From M3007 sp964550795 (GTDB lineage: Bacteria; Bacteroidota; Bacteroidia; Chitinophagales; Saprospiraceae), in the NCBI GenBank assembly GCA_964550795.1, contig CAZKBH010000019.1, positions 1-64,000 of the forward strand: 64,000 nt of DNA, written 5' to 3'. Position 1 is the first letter of the stretch. The number at the start of each line of letters is the position of its first letter. The notes beneath the pieces were generated by a model. It searched no databases and had not been told where the DNA came from. It saw only the letters and a program-made list of their open reading frames with translations. Shown piece by piece: positions 1 through 8,900 of this stretch. Made by a program: the position numbers and the translations under genes.

Positions 1-188
1 TTCCTGCCGCACAAAGCTCAACTTCCTGGCATCTGGAATTATCGGATGTTTCAGGCCGGGTGCTGCGTTCGCAGGGCTGTGCGTCGGGGGATTGTGTGCT
101 GGATTTGAGCGGTATGGCCAGTGGGCCGTATGTAGTGTCGGCAAGAAGTGGGGAGCGGGTGTTTGTGGGGAAGGTGGTGCGGCGGTAG
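1..188 (+). CDS. C-terminal end of a T9SS-secreted protein (5' end outside window)
   Basis: From base 3 the frame is open to a TAG at 186-188. It reads as a T9SS type A sorting domain: an LELSDVSGRVLRSQ strand, then a DLSGMASGPYVVSARSG segment, ending GKVVRR. This Ig-like C-terminal tail directs outer-membrane export and anchoring in Bacteroidota. The catalytic or adhesive part of the protein lies outside the window, so its function cannot be named. A strong hairpin follows directly. Confidence 0.7.
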   Translation, partial: PAAQSSTSWHLELSDVSGRVLRSQGCASGDCVLDLSGMASGPYVVSARSGERVFVGKVVRR

Positions 189-194
189 TAAGGC

Positions 195-233
195 GGTATT
201 GAGGCGGTGACTCCAAGTCACCGCCTCAATACC
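195..233. terminator. Bidirectional terminator hairpin between convergent genes
   Basis: A perfect 16-bp inverted repeat (195-210 and 218-233) with a 7-nt loop fills the whole gap between the plus-strand stop at 188 and the minus-strand stop at 235. There is no long T-run. The position suggests that it ends both convergent transcripts. Confidence 0.7.
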
Positions 234-234
234 C

Positions 235-927
235 TCACCTAATCTCCTCCCTCAACTTCTCCAAATCCCGAACCAGCAACCTCGAGCGGTTGAAAGTGAG
301 CAGCTTTTTGTAGCGCAGGTCGTTGAGGGTGGTTGTTACCGTCTGGCGACTGGTAGCGGTGAGGTTGGCAATTTCCTGATGGGTAACGGGTTTTCGGACC
401 ACCCACTCGTAGCCTACGCGCTGGCCTTTGGTGTGGGCAAGATTGACCAAAAACTCAATGATCCGGCTTCGGCTGTCGCGGAAAACCAGGGATTCCAGTC
501 GGCGTTCCATTTCCAATTGCCGACCGCCGAAAATTTTCATGAAAAAGAGGTTCAGCTCGGAACGTTCGCGCATCAGCCCGCGCAATTCTTCGAGGGTCAC
601 CACGCAGGTCTCGGTATCTTCCAGTGCAGTGGCAAAATCGCGGCGTTGTTGTTCGCCCAAAACGGCTAACTCGCCAAATACCTCGCCTCGCCCCAGGATT
701 GATTTAGTGATTTCCTTGCCTTCTTCGTTTATCAAGGAAATCTTGATCCGTCCTTCCGTGATGAAAAAAATACGATCTGACAAATCCGTCGGCACATACA
801 CCTGCGCTCCTTTTTTAAAACTGCAATGTTGGTGCTGCTCCATCATCTGATCATTGCCCAGTTTGGTGGGGCAAAGCAGGTGGGTCACATCAATATTCTC
901 TAATTGCCAGAGGGATTGCATCTGCAT
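235..927 (-). CDS. Crp/Fnr family transcriptional regulator
   Basis: 230 aa. An N-terminal cyclic-nucleotide-binding-type beta-roll (about residues 30-120, with the GEVFGELAVLG turn) is followed by a dimer helix and a C-terminal winged HTH (about 150-225; recognition region HQEIANLTATSRQTVTTTL). The phosphate-binding cassette is not the canonical cAMP version, so the ligand is unknown. It lies 3 bp downstream of the CBS-domain gene on the same strand, so the two are almost certainly co-transcribed. The start is the first ATG; a second ATG two codons in is an alternative. Confidence 0.88.
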   Translation of the reverse strand: MQMQSLWQLENIDVTHLLCPTKLGNDQMMEQHQHCSFKKGAQVYVPTDLSDRIFFITEGRIKISLINEEGKEITKSILGRGEVFGELAVLGEQQRRDFATALEDTETCVVTLEELRGLMRERSELNLFFMKIFGGRQLEMERRLESLVFRDSRSRIIEFLVNLAHTKGQRVGYEWVVRKPVTHQEIANLTATSRQTVTTTLNDLRYKKLLTFNRSRLLVRDLEKLREEIR

Positions 928-930
928 GGT

Positions 931-1593
931 TTAAACATTCAGGTAGTGCATTAGTGCATCGTAACGTTCGCGCAGCAACTCGCTCCGATCCGTTTCCCCA
1001 AAGCTTTCTTTCACCGTAAACTCGTGTCGCTCAAGGGAAGCCATGGCACGGGAAAGATCCTGGCGATCCAGTTTCAAAGTCAATTCTACCTGTTCCGGGT
1101 CGGGCGCGGAAGTGACAAATGCGCTGAGAATATTCACTTTTTCTTCTTCAAAAAGCCGCGCGATGGTGGAAAGGGCATAGTCTCTGCGCGGCATTTCCAG
1201 CACCAAAACTGCACCCGGTTCGGTCATAGACGAGGCCTGAGCAAAATAGTGCAACACATCGTTTTGATGCACCAAACCGAGGTATTTCCCCGCCTGATCC
1301 ACCACGGGAATGACCGTGAGCCGGTGGTGGCCCATAATTTTGATGATTTCAAACACATGCGCGTTTTCCTGCACCTGAAACAAGGGCAACACCGAAAAAT
1401 CGTGTTCGCCCAGGGGGCTGGAGAGCTTGTGATTGAAAATTTCTTCCTCGGAGAGGAGTCCCACCAATTTATCGTTTTCCACCACGGGAAGATGTTTCAC
1501 GTGATAGTCGTTGAGCATGTGGAAGGCTTCGCGTCCAGTTTGTTCAACCGTGAGCGCGGGTATATCGTGGGCAATGAGTGTGCGAGCTGTCAT
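931..1593 (-). CDS. CBS-domain pair protein with ACT-like C-terminus (AcuB-like)
   Basis: 220 aa. Two CBS motifs (about residues 2-58 and 70-122, with LPVVENDKLVGLLSE and IPVVDQAGKYLGLVHQ) form a Bateman module that normally binds adenine nucleotides. A region at about 127-195 resembles an ACT fold, as in AcuB-type proteins. First gene of a two-gene operon with the Crp/Fnr regulator 3 bp downstream. A nucleotide- or metabolite-sensing role feeding the regulator is inference only. Confidence 0.8.
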   Translation of the reverse strand: MTARTLIAHDIPALTVEQTGREAFHMLNDYHVKHLPVVENDKLVGLLSEEEIFNHKLSSPLGEHDFSVLPLFQVQENAHVFEIIKIMGHHRLTVIPVVDQAGKYLGLVHQNDVLHYFAQASSMTEPGAVLVLEMPRRDYALSTIARLFEEEKVNILSAFVTSAPDPEQVELTLKLDRQDLSRAMASLERHEFTVKESFGETDRSELLRERYDALMHYLNV

Positions 1594-1758
1594 TGTATCT
1601 TTCGGTTAAATATCACAGTATAGAAACGTTATTTGTCAATGCTTGTTCTACCTGAATTCCCAGGGGGCGAATATCCGCCCAACATTCAAGTTGCTTGGCC
1701 GACCTTTGCACGACCCCGCAAATATGGGTCTAAATAATTGTTCGCAAAAAAATTAGTG

Positions 1759-2955
1759 ATGGAAACGCAAAAAAGCGTCAGTCTTCGATCTCCTTTCTTC
1801 CGGCATGTGGCCCAAACTTCTCCTGCGCCGCTGGCCCTCGAAATCGCGCACGCGGAAGGCTGCTGGCTGCATGGAAACGGGGGCGAACGCTGGCTGGATC
1901 TCATTGCCGGCATCGGGCCAAGTGTGTTGGGACATCGGCATCCACGCGTGCAACAGGCTGTTCAACAACAACTTGACTTGTATTGGCATACCCTGGTGTA
2001 TGGGGAATTTGTGCTCGCGCCTCAGGTTCGGCTGGCGCAATTGCTGGCGGAGAATCTGCCCGGACTCGACTCCGTTTATTTTACAAATTCAGGCACAGAA
2101 GCCGCCGAGGGTGCCATGAAACTCGCCAAACGCGCCACCGGGCGGCCTCATTTTGTGGCTTGTCGCAGAGCTTACCATGGGAGCACCCAGGGCGCGGCAA
2201 GCCTCATGTCGCCCACCGATTTTACGGATGCTTTTCAGCCATTGTTGCCCGGTATTCGGCACATGGAATACAATGAAATGGGGGATTTAAATCTGATTGA
2301 CAAAGAAACCGCCGCCGTGATCATCGAAACAGTGCAAGGCGAAGCGGGGGTGATTTTGCCGCGGCCCGACTGGCTTTTGGCCCTCCGCCAGCGCTGCGAT
2401 GCCGTGGGTGCTTTGTTGATTTTGGACGAAATTCAAGCTGGAATGGGGCGCACGGGGCATCTTTTTGCCTTTGAAAAATATGGAATCGTGCCCGATATTT
2501 TGTTGTTGGCCAAAGGCCTGGGCGGCGGGATGCCGCTGGGGGCTTTTGTGGCCAAACGCAGCCTGATGCAGCTACTGACCCATGATCCCGTGCTGGGACA
2601 TATTACTACGTTTGGGGGGCATCCGGTTTGTGTGGCGGCTGGTTTGGCTACGCTGGAAATTTTGCTCGAAGGCGATTTGATTGCACAAGTGCCTGAAAAA
2701 GAGGCACTTTTCAGGGAATTACTCGTGCATCCAGATATCCGTGAATTGCGCAGCGCAGGACTTTGGCTGGCGGTAGATCTGGGCGATTGGGACAAAGTGC
2801 AGCGCGTGATTCAACATTGTATTCAACACGGAATTATCTCAGACTGGTTTTTGTTTAACGACCAAAGTCTGCGCATTGCCCCGCCTTTGACGATCTCTGA
2901 AGCGGAAATTCGATTTGCCTGTTCGGTCATTTTGGAGGGGATTTCTAGACTATGA
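1759..2955 (+). CDS. Class III (acetylornithine/ornithine-type) aminotransferase
   Basis: 398 aa from the ATG at 1759; an upstream in-frame TTG at 1738 is less likely. PLP fold-type I class III enzyme: SGTEA at 111-115 for phosphate binding, LDEIQAGMGRTG with Asp223 for the pyridine nitrogen, Schiff-base lysine Lys252 in LLAKGLGGG, and a TTFGGHPV motif. Family members move the omega-amino group of ornithine, acetylornithine or similar donors to 2-oxoglutarate. No arginine-pathway genes are adjacent, so the substrate is open. The last codons and stop lie inside a dispersed repeat (2952-3001). Confidence 0.85.
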   Translation: METQKSVSLRSPFFRHVAQTSPAPLALEIAHAEGCWLHGNGGERWLDLIAGIGPSVLGHRHPRVQQAVQQQLDLYWHTLVYGEFVLAPQVRLAQLLAENLPGLDSVYFTNSGTEAAEGAMKLAKRATGRPHFVACRRAYHGSTQGAASLMSPTDFTDAFQPLLPGIRHMEYNEMGDLNLIDKETAAVIIETVQGEAGVILPRPDWLLALRQRCDAVGALLILDEIQAGMGRTGHLFAFEKYGIVPDILLLAKGLGGGMPLGAFVAKRSLMQLLTHDPVLGHITTFGGHPVCVAAGLATLEILLEGDLIAQVPEKEALFRELLVHPDIRELRSAGLWLAVDLGDWDKVQRVIQHCIQHGIISDWFLFNDQSLRIAPPLTISEAEIRFACSVILEGISRL

Positions 2956-3003
2956 TTTTTGTGATTTGGATGATCTGAGTGAGGCAAATACCTGATTTTA
3001 AAA
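2946..3003 (-). repeat. Dispersed boundary repeat, copy A
   Basis: The reverse complement of this stretch begins with an AAATCAGGTATTTG block and ends with AAATCACAAAAATCATAGTC. The same blocks recur near 24979-25007, 29347-29432 and 37146-37197. Here the repeat contains the aminotransferase stop codon (2953-2955) and extends to the smpB promoter region. Confidence 0.6.
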
Positions 3004-3021
3004 TTTATAAGCAAGGTGGGC

Positions 3022-3029
3022 TACATTTG
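3022..3029 (+). promoter_or_regulatory. Bacteroidota -7 promoter box (TACATTTG) of smpB
   Basis: A perfect match to the Bacteroidota housekeeping sigma -7 consensus TAnnTTTG, 16 nt before the smpB ATG at 3045. No convincing -33 TTG was found at the expected spacing. Confidence 0.55.
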
Positions 3030-3044
3030 CACACATTTTCAAAC

Positions 3045-3521
3045 ATGGCAAAAGAGAAGAAAAAAACCAAGATTGAGATTCTGAACCGCAAGGCGATTTA
3101 CGAATACCATTTTGTACAAGAATTTGATGCGGGGATTATGCTCACGGGCACAGAGGTAAAAAGCATCCGCGACGGCAATGCAAACCTGTCCGATGCCTAT
3201 TGTATTTTTGATTTGGGCGAACTTTGGGTGCGCAACCTGTACGTGGCCGAGTACAAGTACGGCACAGATGCCAACCATCTGCCGCGCCGCAACCGGAAAC
3301 TATTGCTCCGAAAACCCGAACTCCGAAAACTGGAACGTGGCATCAAGGAAAAAGGCTCGACCATCGTGCCCTTCAAATTATTTTTCAGCGAACGCGGTTT
3401 TGCGAAACTGACCATCTGCCTGGCACGCGGCAAAAAGTCATTCGACAAACGCGAGACCATCAAAGGCCGGGAAAACAAGCGCGAACTTGACCGCGTTAAC
3501 AAAGAATACAAAGTGCGTTGA
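3045..3521 (+). CDS. smpB: SsrA-binding protein SmpB
   Basis: 158 aa from the ATG at 3045 (MAKEKKKTKIEILN); the longer upstream reading has no conserved residues. SmpB binds tmRNA and delivers it to stalled ribosomes for trans-translation. Characteristic blocks are present: NRKAIYEYHFVQEFDAGIML, TGTEVKSIRDGNANLSDAY, LARGKKSFDKRETIKGRE and a basic C-terminal tail. Full length for the family. The tmRNA gene itself is not in the window. Confidence 0.95.
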   Translation: MAKEKKKTKIEILNRKAIYEYHFVQEFDAGIMLTGTEVKSIRDGNANLSDAYCIFDLGELWVRNLYVAEYKYGTDANHLPRRNRKLLLRKPELRKLERGIKEKGSTIVPFKLFFSERGFAKLTICLARGKKSFDKRETIKGRENKRELDRVNKEYKVR

Positions 3522-3526
3522 GTTGT

Positions 3527-3588
3527 CAATCGAATCAATCGGCTAAATCGTCAAATCGAATCAATCGAATCATAATCCATCACCTAAA
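3527..3588 (+). repeat. Short AATCGAATC-type tandem array
   Basis: The spacer between smpB and the S8 protease gene is built of variants of a 9-nt word (AATCGAATC, AATCGGCTA, AATCGTCAA and similar). A related array of 9-nt words lies at 48960-49004. Confidence 0.5.
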
Positions 3589-3600
3589 CACTCCGCTACC

Positions 3601-5637
3601 ATGGCATCAAAAAAAGCTAACAAAGCCACGTTTAAATTCGGTGGTGAAACCATCCACCTGAGCAAAAGCAAAACGCAAGCTGCGGTTCGTTATACCCCAG
3701 GGAGAACGCGTGCAGCCAAACGCAAAAACGCGCCAGACCAGGAACAAATCCGCGATTTTGAACTGGTGACGGCTTCCCGTGGCATTGACCAGAAATTAGA
3801 TGCCCTGCGGGAAAAACCCGAAGTTTCGGTCGGTACGCACGTCTGGATAGTGGACGGGGAGGAGGATTCGCCATTTATCCCCACAGGCTATTTGTACATT
3901 GAATTCAAACCAGGTACGGCCTACGAAAAACAGTTGGCGGCCCTGGAGGAGCTTAAGCTCAACATTCGCCAGATCGTCAGCCCGGAGGCTTATCGGGTCA
4001 CCACCACGCCGGAATCTCCCAACCCGGTCAAGTGTGCCATGTTGCTCCAAAAAAACAAAATCGTGCAAATTGCGGAGCCGGAATTTATGGCCAAACCCGT
4101 CATGGGCAATTTCGCAGCGCCTACGGGCAAATTCATCAACAGCCAGTGGCATCACGAAAATTTGGGGGCGCAAATCCCCATCATTGATGTGCCTAATTCG
4201 GTGTACGGAACCAAACATTTCCGCAAAGGCGCCGACGCTAAAATTCGTGCCGCCTGGAATGAATTGCGCAGTCTTGGCTCATCGGCCATCAGAATTGCGA
4301 TCATTGATACAGGTTTTTCCACCGAACACCCCTCGCTTCGTGGCGATGGGAGCAAAATCCGCAACACCTTCAACGCAGCCACCCGCAGTTCCGACGTCTC
4401 GCCCTGGTTTCAGGCCGGTGACGGTTCTTGGGGCGTTTTTAGTCACGGTACTTCCTGCGCGGCGGTGGCGGCGGGCGCCTGGGATGCACAAGGTGTACTC
4501 GGTGCCGCACCCAATGCCCGCATTATACCTATTAAACTCGATGTGCTCTCAGACGATGCCATTCAAAAAGCATTCGAACACGCGCTGTTGAACGGGGCTG
4601 ATATTATCTCTTGCAGTCTGGGCTTCCCCAAGCCCGTGCCACTTTCCACCTACGTTTCCAACTATATCAGCCGTGTGGTCCGCGAAGGCCGAAACGGCAA
4701 AGGTTTGCCCGTTTTTATTGCTGCGGGCAATGCCAATCCGGCGTCGAACAATGTGCCGCGCCAGATCAGCGATTTCGCCGCGCACCCCGATTTGATGTGT
4801 ATTTCGGCCTCCAACAGCCTGGATGAATCTTCCAGCTACGCTTTTTTCGGCAGCAATGTTTTTCTCTGCGCGCCCAGCAATGGCAACGATGGCGTGGGCA
4901 TTACCACCGCAACGGTGCGCGCCAACGGCGGGTCGCTGGAAAATTTGTACACCAGCAGATTTGGCGGAACCTCGAGCGCAGCACCCCTGACTGCGGGCGT
5001 TTGTGCCCTCATGCTTTCGGCCAACCCGAACCTGACGTTGAGCGAAATCAAGGACATGCTTCGTCGTTCAGCGGATAAAATCGGAAGCGGATACGATGCC
5101 AATGGACGCTCGCCTAGACTGGGTTTTGGGCGATTAAATGCACTAAAAGCCGTCCAATTGGCCGCAGGAAAATCCAACAACGCTGGTACCGGCCAGCCGA
5201 CCGGCACAGGAACCGGAAACACCGGGGGCGGAAACGTACCCGCCGCCAGCACAGCGCGGGGCAGGGTTATCTCGAAATTCCTGAATGTACGCTCCGGACC
5301 GGGCACCTCCAACCCCAAAGTGGCAGAGTTGAAACAGGGTGATCTTGTAAATTTGTTTGAGAAAAATGCAGGCTTTTGGCGGATTGGACAAAATCAGTTT
5401 GCCAGCGCAGATTTCATCCAGGTCATCGCTGACAACGGTGCGCCCAAGGTCAATACCCGAACCGGAAAAGTAACCTCCAGTTTCCTCAATGTTCGCTCTG
5501 GCCCGGGCACCAACAATCCCAAGGTTTCGGAACTCAAAAGAGGCGCTACGGTGTCAATTTTTGAAACCAGCAGCAATGGCTGGCACCGGATTGGGGATAG
5601 GAGATGGGTGATTGGATCGAATATTCAGGAGGCGTGA
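3601..5637 (+). CDS. S8 (subtilisin-like) serine peptidase with two C-terminal SH3b domains
   Basis: 678 aa. The subtilase catalytic triad is intact: Asp236 (IAIIDTGFSTEHPSL), His282 (SHGTSCAAVAAG) and Ser458 (FGGTSSAAP), with oxyanion Asn377 (AAGN). Residues ~1-210 form a long N-terminal region that may be a propeptide. After the protease a Gly/Thr-rich linker (~525-545) leads to two bacterial SH3 domains (~548-605 and 615-678), each with the FLNVRSGPGT motif typical of peptidoglycan or peptide binding. No signal peptide, membrane segment or T9SS tail is visible, which is unusual for a protease with cell-wall-type SH3b domains. Confidence 0.9.
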   Translation: MASKKANKATFKFGGETIHLSKSKTQAAVRYTPGRTRAAKRKNAPDQEQIRDFELVTASRGIDQKLDALREKPEVSVGTHVWIVDGEEDSPFIPTGYLYIEFKPGTAYEKQLAALEELKLNIRQIVSPEAYRVTTTPESPNPVKCAMLLQKNKIVQIAEPEFMAKPVMGNFAAPTGKFINSQWHHENLGAQIPIIDVPNSVYGTKHFRKGADAKIRAAWNELRSLGSSAIRIAIIDTGFSTEHPSLRGDGSKIRNTFNAATRSSDVSPWFQAGDGSWGVFSHGTSCAAVAAGAWDAQGVLGAAPNARIIPIKLDVLSDDAIQKAFEHALLNGADIISCSLGFPKPVPLSTYVSNYISRVVREGRNGKGLPVFIAAGNANPASNNVPRQISDFAAHPDLMCISASNSLDESSSYAFFGSNVFLCAPSNGNDGVGITTATVRANGGSLENLYTSRFGGTSSAAPLTAGVCALMLSANPNLTLSEIKDMLRRSADKIGSGYDANGRSPRLGFGRLNALKAVQLAAGKSNNAGTGQPTGTGTGNTGGGNVPAASTARGRVISKFLNVRSGPGTSNPKVAELKQGDLVNLFEKNAGFWRIGQNQFASADFIQVIADNGAPKVNTRTGKVTSSFLNVRSGPGTNNPKVSELKRGATVSIFETSSNGWHRIGDRRWVIGSNIQEA

Positions 5638-5686
5638 ATTTTGGAGCATGTGCATGCCCCATACGACCTTGGAGAGGTCAAACGTT

Positions 5687-5902
5687 ATCCGCATATCGGG
5701 TACTTGTGATGAAATATTGAACACCGAACATCGAACACCGAATATCGAACACCGAAGTAGTTTTAAGGTGAATGGATATTAAATCCAAATGTTCTATCAA
5801 CGCCGGTTTATGGCCCCCCCTTCAAAATTCGATATTCGGTGTTCGATGTTCGGTGTTCGATATTCGGTGTTCGATATTTCATCACGTACCCAATATGCGG
5901 AT
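5687..5902 (+). repeat. Composite inverted-repeat element built of 7-nt words, copy 1
   Basis: Outer inverted ends (about 5687-5703 and 5887-5902, reading TATCCGCATAT.GGGTA) enclose two arrays of 7-nt words. The left array (5719-5753) reads GAACACC, GAACATC, GAACACC, GAATATC, GAACACC. The right array (5831-5872) has the same words in reverse complement. Between them is a core of about 65 nt, of which 5774-5812 is identical to the reverse complement of 29215-29253. It lies between the S8 peptidase stop and its terminator. No convincing ORF. Confidence 0.8.
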
Positions 5903-5913
5903 AGTCAATATCA

Positions 5914-5965
5914 TTTAAAGCCCTGGCTATCACACGATAGCCAGGGCTTTAAATTTCTTTTTTTC
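5914..5965 (+). terminator. Rho-independent terminator
   Basis: A perfect 17-bp stem (5914-5930 with 5937-5953, 6-nt loop) is followed by a T-rich tract on the plus strand. It should terminate the S8 peptidase transcript. The composite repeat element lies between that gene's stop and this terminator. Confidence 0.8.
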
Positions 5966-5988
5966 CCTTATTATATGCCAGATCAGCG

Positions 5989-8900
5989 CTATTTCAACCC
6001 TTTAAAATTCATCTCCCAAAAGGGTTTGATCGAAGCAGGAGCCGACTGTCCTGTTTGCAAATCCCAATCCGCTTTGCCGATGACGCGTAGCGGGCTTAGT
6101 TTCGCTTTTGCAAGGGCCGCATTGATGGCTGTTAGGTCCTTTTTGAAATAAACATCCGCTTTGCTTTGGGCCTGCTGGAGTTCTTCACGGACCACTTTAG
6201 CGCCTTCAACCTGAGATTGCGTGGGCATGTTGTCGGAAAATTCACTGAAGACATAGAAGCGACCAATGCGCGCACGCAATTGTTGCTCGCCCGTAATCCC
6301 TTTAGATTCAATGGTTTCGGTGAGCGTTTTGCGGAAAGCATCTAGGTTTTCGCTGAGTTTAGTCAACTCCGTTTTCAATTTTTTGTCCTTGACCAAAGCC
6401 AGGCGCTGATCCGTGCTGTCTTTCAGGTTTCGGACCTGTGCTTCGAGCAGGCCAAGGTCTTCCACCATTTCAAAAAGTCCGTCCGAGATGGCGCGTTTTT
6501 TGGCGTAATCCAATTCCGGTTGCAATGGATCTGGTACCAATTGAATGGAACCTTCATCCTTGAATTCGCCCGCCTGGAGCCGCACTTTGTAGGTTCCGGG
6601 CAGCACCAAACGGCCAATAAATCCGGCGTACACGCCAAATTCTCCCTGTACCAGCACCCCTTTAGCGGCCTTCGGCGGAGCAAGACGCATATCCCAGCGC
6701 ACAAAATTGATGCCCTTGCGCTTGGTGCCCGGCATCGTGGCAATCACTTTGCCTGATTCGTCCAAAATTTCCACGGTGACATCGCCGGTACTGAGTCGGT
6801 CTTTCAGGTAGTACTGGATGGTCGCGATTTCGGGTGCGTTCGCTCCTGCGTAGGAATCGGTATTCGGGAATGCCGAACCGTAGTGCCCGCTGCTCACCGC
6901 CGTGGGGCGTGTAGGCAACAAGGCTACATCTTTTTCCAAAACCTCCTGGGTGAGTTGGCGCAGGGAAGAAATATCGTCCATGATAAAGATGCCGCGGCCG
7001 TGCGTAGCAAGCACCAAATCATTGGTTTGTGGCTGAATCACGATGTCACGGACGGCCACATATTCCGGCAAAAGCGACTTGTATAAGACCCAGTTTTGGC
7101 CGGCATCGGTGCTGATGTACAACCCGAACTCTGTGCCCAAAAACAGCAGGTTGCGATTTTTCAAATCTTCTACGATCACGTGGGCGTAGCCTTGCAGTAC
7201 TTTATCCGTGCCAATATTGACCCAGGTTTTGCCGCCATCTAAAGATTTAGCCACGTAGGTTTTCATATCACCGTAAGCGTGATTGTCAAAGGTGGCATAC
7301 ACCACATTTCGATCAAAAGCACTGGGCGTGACGCGGCTCACCCAGGTTCCGGCGGGTACACCAGGGATGTTTTTCGAAATCAGCTCCCAGTTTTTGCCGC
7401 CATCGCGGGTTACCTGGATGTTGCCATCGTCGGTACCCACAAAGAGCAGGTTTTCGTCGAGCGGCGATGGTCCGATGCTGAAAATGGTGCAGTGATTTTC
7501 GGCAGACGTGTTGTCCACCGTTACGCCGCCGCTTTCGGCCTGGCGTTGTTTTTCCTGGTCGTTGGTAGTAAGGTCTGGCGAAATCCGCTGCCAGGAATTC
7601 CCGCGATCGCTGGATTTGAACACATACTGAGCGCCCATGTAGAGGGTTTGCGGGTTTTTCAGGCCCTTCACGAGCGGCGTGTTCCAGTTCCAACGATGTT
7701 TATCTTCACCCTTGGCTACCTGAGGTTTTACGAACTGCGACTGATTGGTGCGCATATTCATTTTGGTCACCTCGCCGCCCTGGCTTTCGGCGAAAATAAT
7801 GTCATTGTCTTGTGCATCGGGTTGTACCCAAAAGCCATCGCCGCCGCCCACACTTTCCCAGTCTTTGTTTTCGATGCCGCCTATGCTCTGCGAAGGTCCG
7901 CGCCAGGAGCCATTGTCCTGCAAACCCCCATACACGTTGTAAGGCGACTGATCGTCCACCTGAACATGGTAAAACTGCGAAACGGGCAGGGTATTCAGGT
8001 GCGTCCAGGTAACACCCTGATCGAGGCTCATGTAAACGCCGCCATCCGTGCCGAGATACATGTGCTGCGTATTGTTCGGGTTGATCCAAAGCGCGTGGTG
8101 ATCCACGTGCACCCAGCCACCGGCGTTGGACGGCTCGCTGAAGGAATACCCGCCATCCTTACTGATGGAAAGTGAAAAGGCCGGGCGATACACCCGTTTG
8201 GGGTCAATTGGATCCACGACCAAGGTGCTGAAGTAGAATGGACGCGCGGTTACGTTGCTGTTTGCGCTTTGATATTTCCAGGTTTCGCCGCCATCTGCGG
8301 AGATGAGCAGGCTGGTTTTTTCACTTTCCACCACGGCGAGCATATTGTCGGGGGCGCTCGGTGCGAGGGCAAGCGCAATGCGGCCAAATTCCCCGGTAGG
8401 CAGTCCGTTGCTCAATTTACGCCAGGTTTTGCCGCCGTCCGTGCTTTTGTACAAGGCACTGCCGGGACCACCAGACACAAAAGAGTAGGGGGTACGGCGG
8501 AATTGCCACATGGAAGCGAGGAGCACATCCGGATTGCGTGGATCCATGATGATATCGGCGCAGCCCGTTTTTTCGTCGGTGTAGAGGATTTTATCCCAGG
8601 TTTTGCCGCCGTCGGTGCTTTTGTAGAGGCCGCGGTCGGGGCTGTCGCTCCAGAGTTTGCCGGGTACAGCTACGTAGAGCGTTTTGGCATCAGTGGGGTG
8701 GAGTACAATTTTGGAGATGTGTTCGGAATTTTCGAGGCCCATGCGGGTCCAGTTGCGGCCAGCATCGGTGGATCGGTACAGACCCAGGCCGATGGCCACG
8801 CTGTTGCGCATGTTACTTTCGCCGGTGCCCACCCAGATGGTTTCGGGTTTGTTTTGGTCAATGGCGATACAGCCAATGCTCTGCGGATATTTTTCAAATA

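Noticed and set aside
5719..5872. CRISPR array
   Set aside because: The units are 7 nt with no spacers of consistent length and no cas genes nearby.
5789..6151. A 120-aa frame across the composite repeat element and the end of the BNR gene
   Set aside because: It crosses the repeat, the terminator and antisense coding sequence, and has no protein-like composition.
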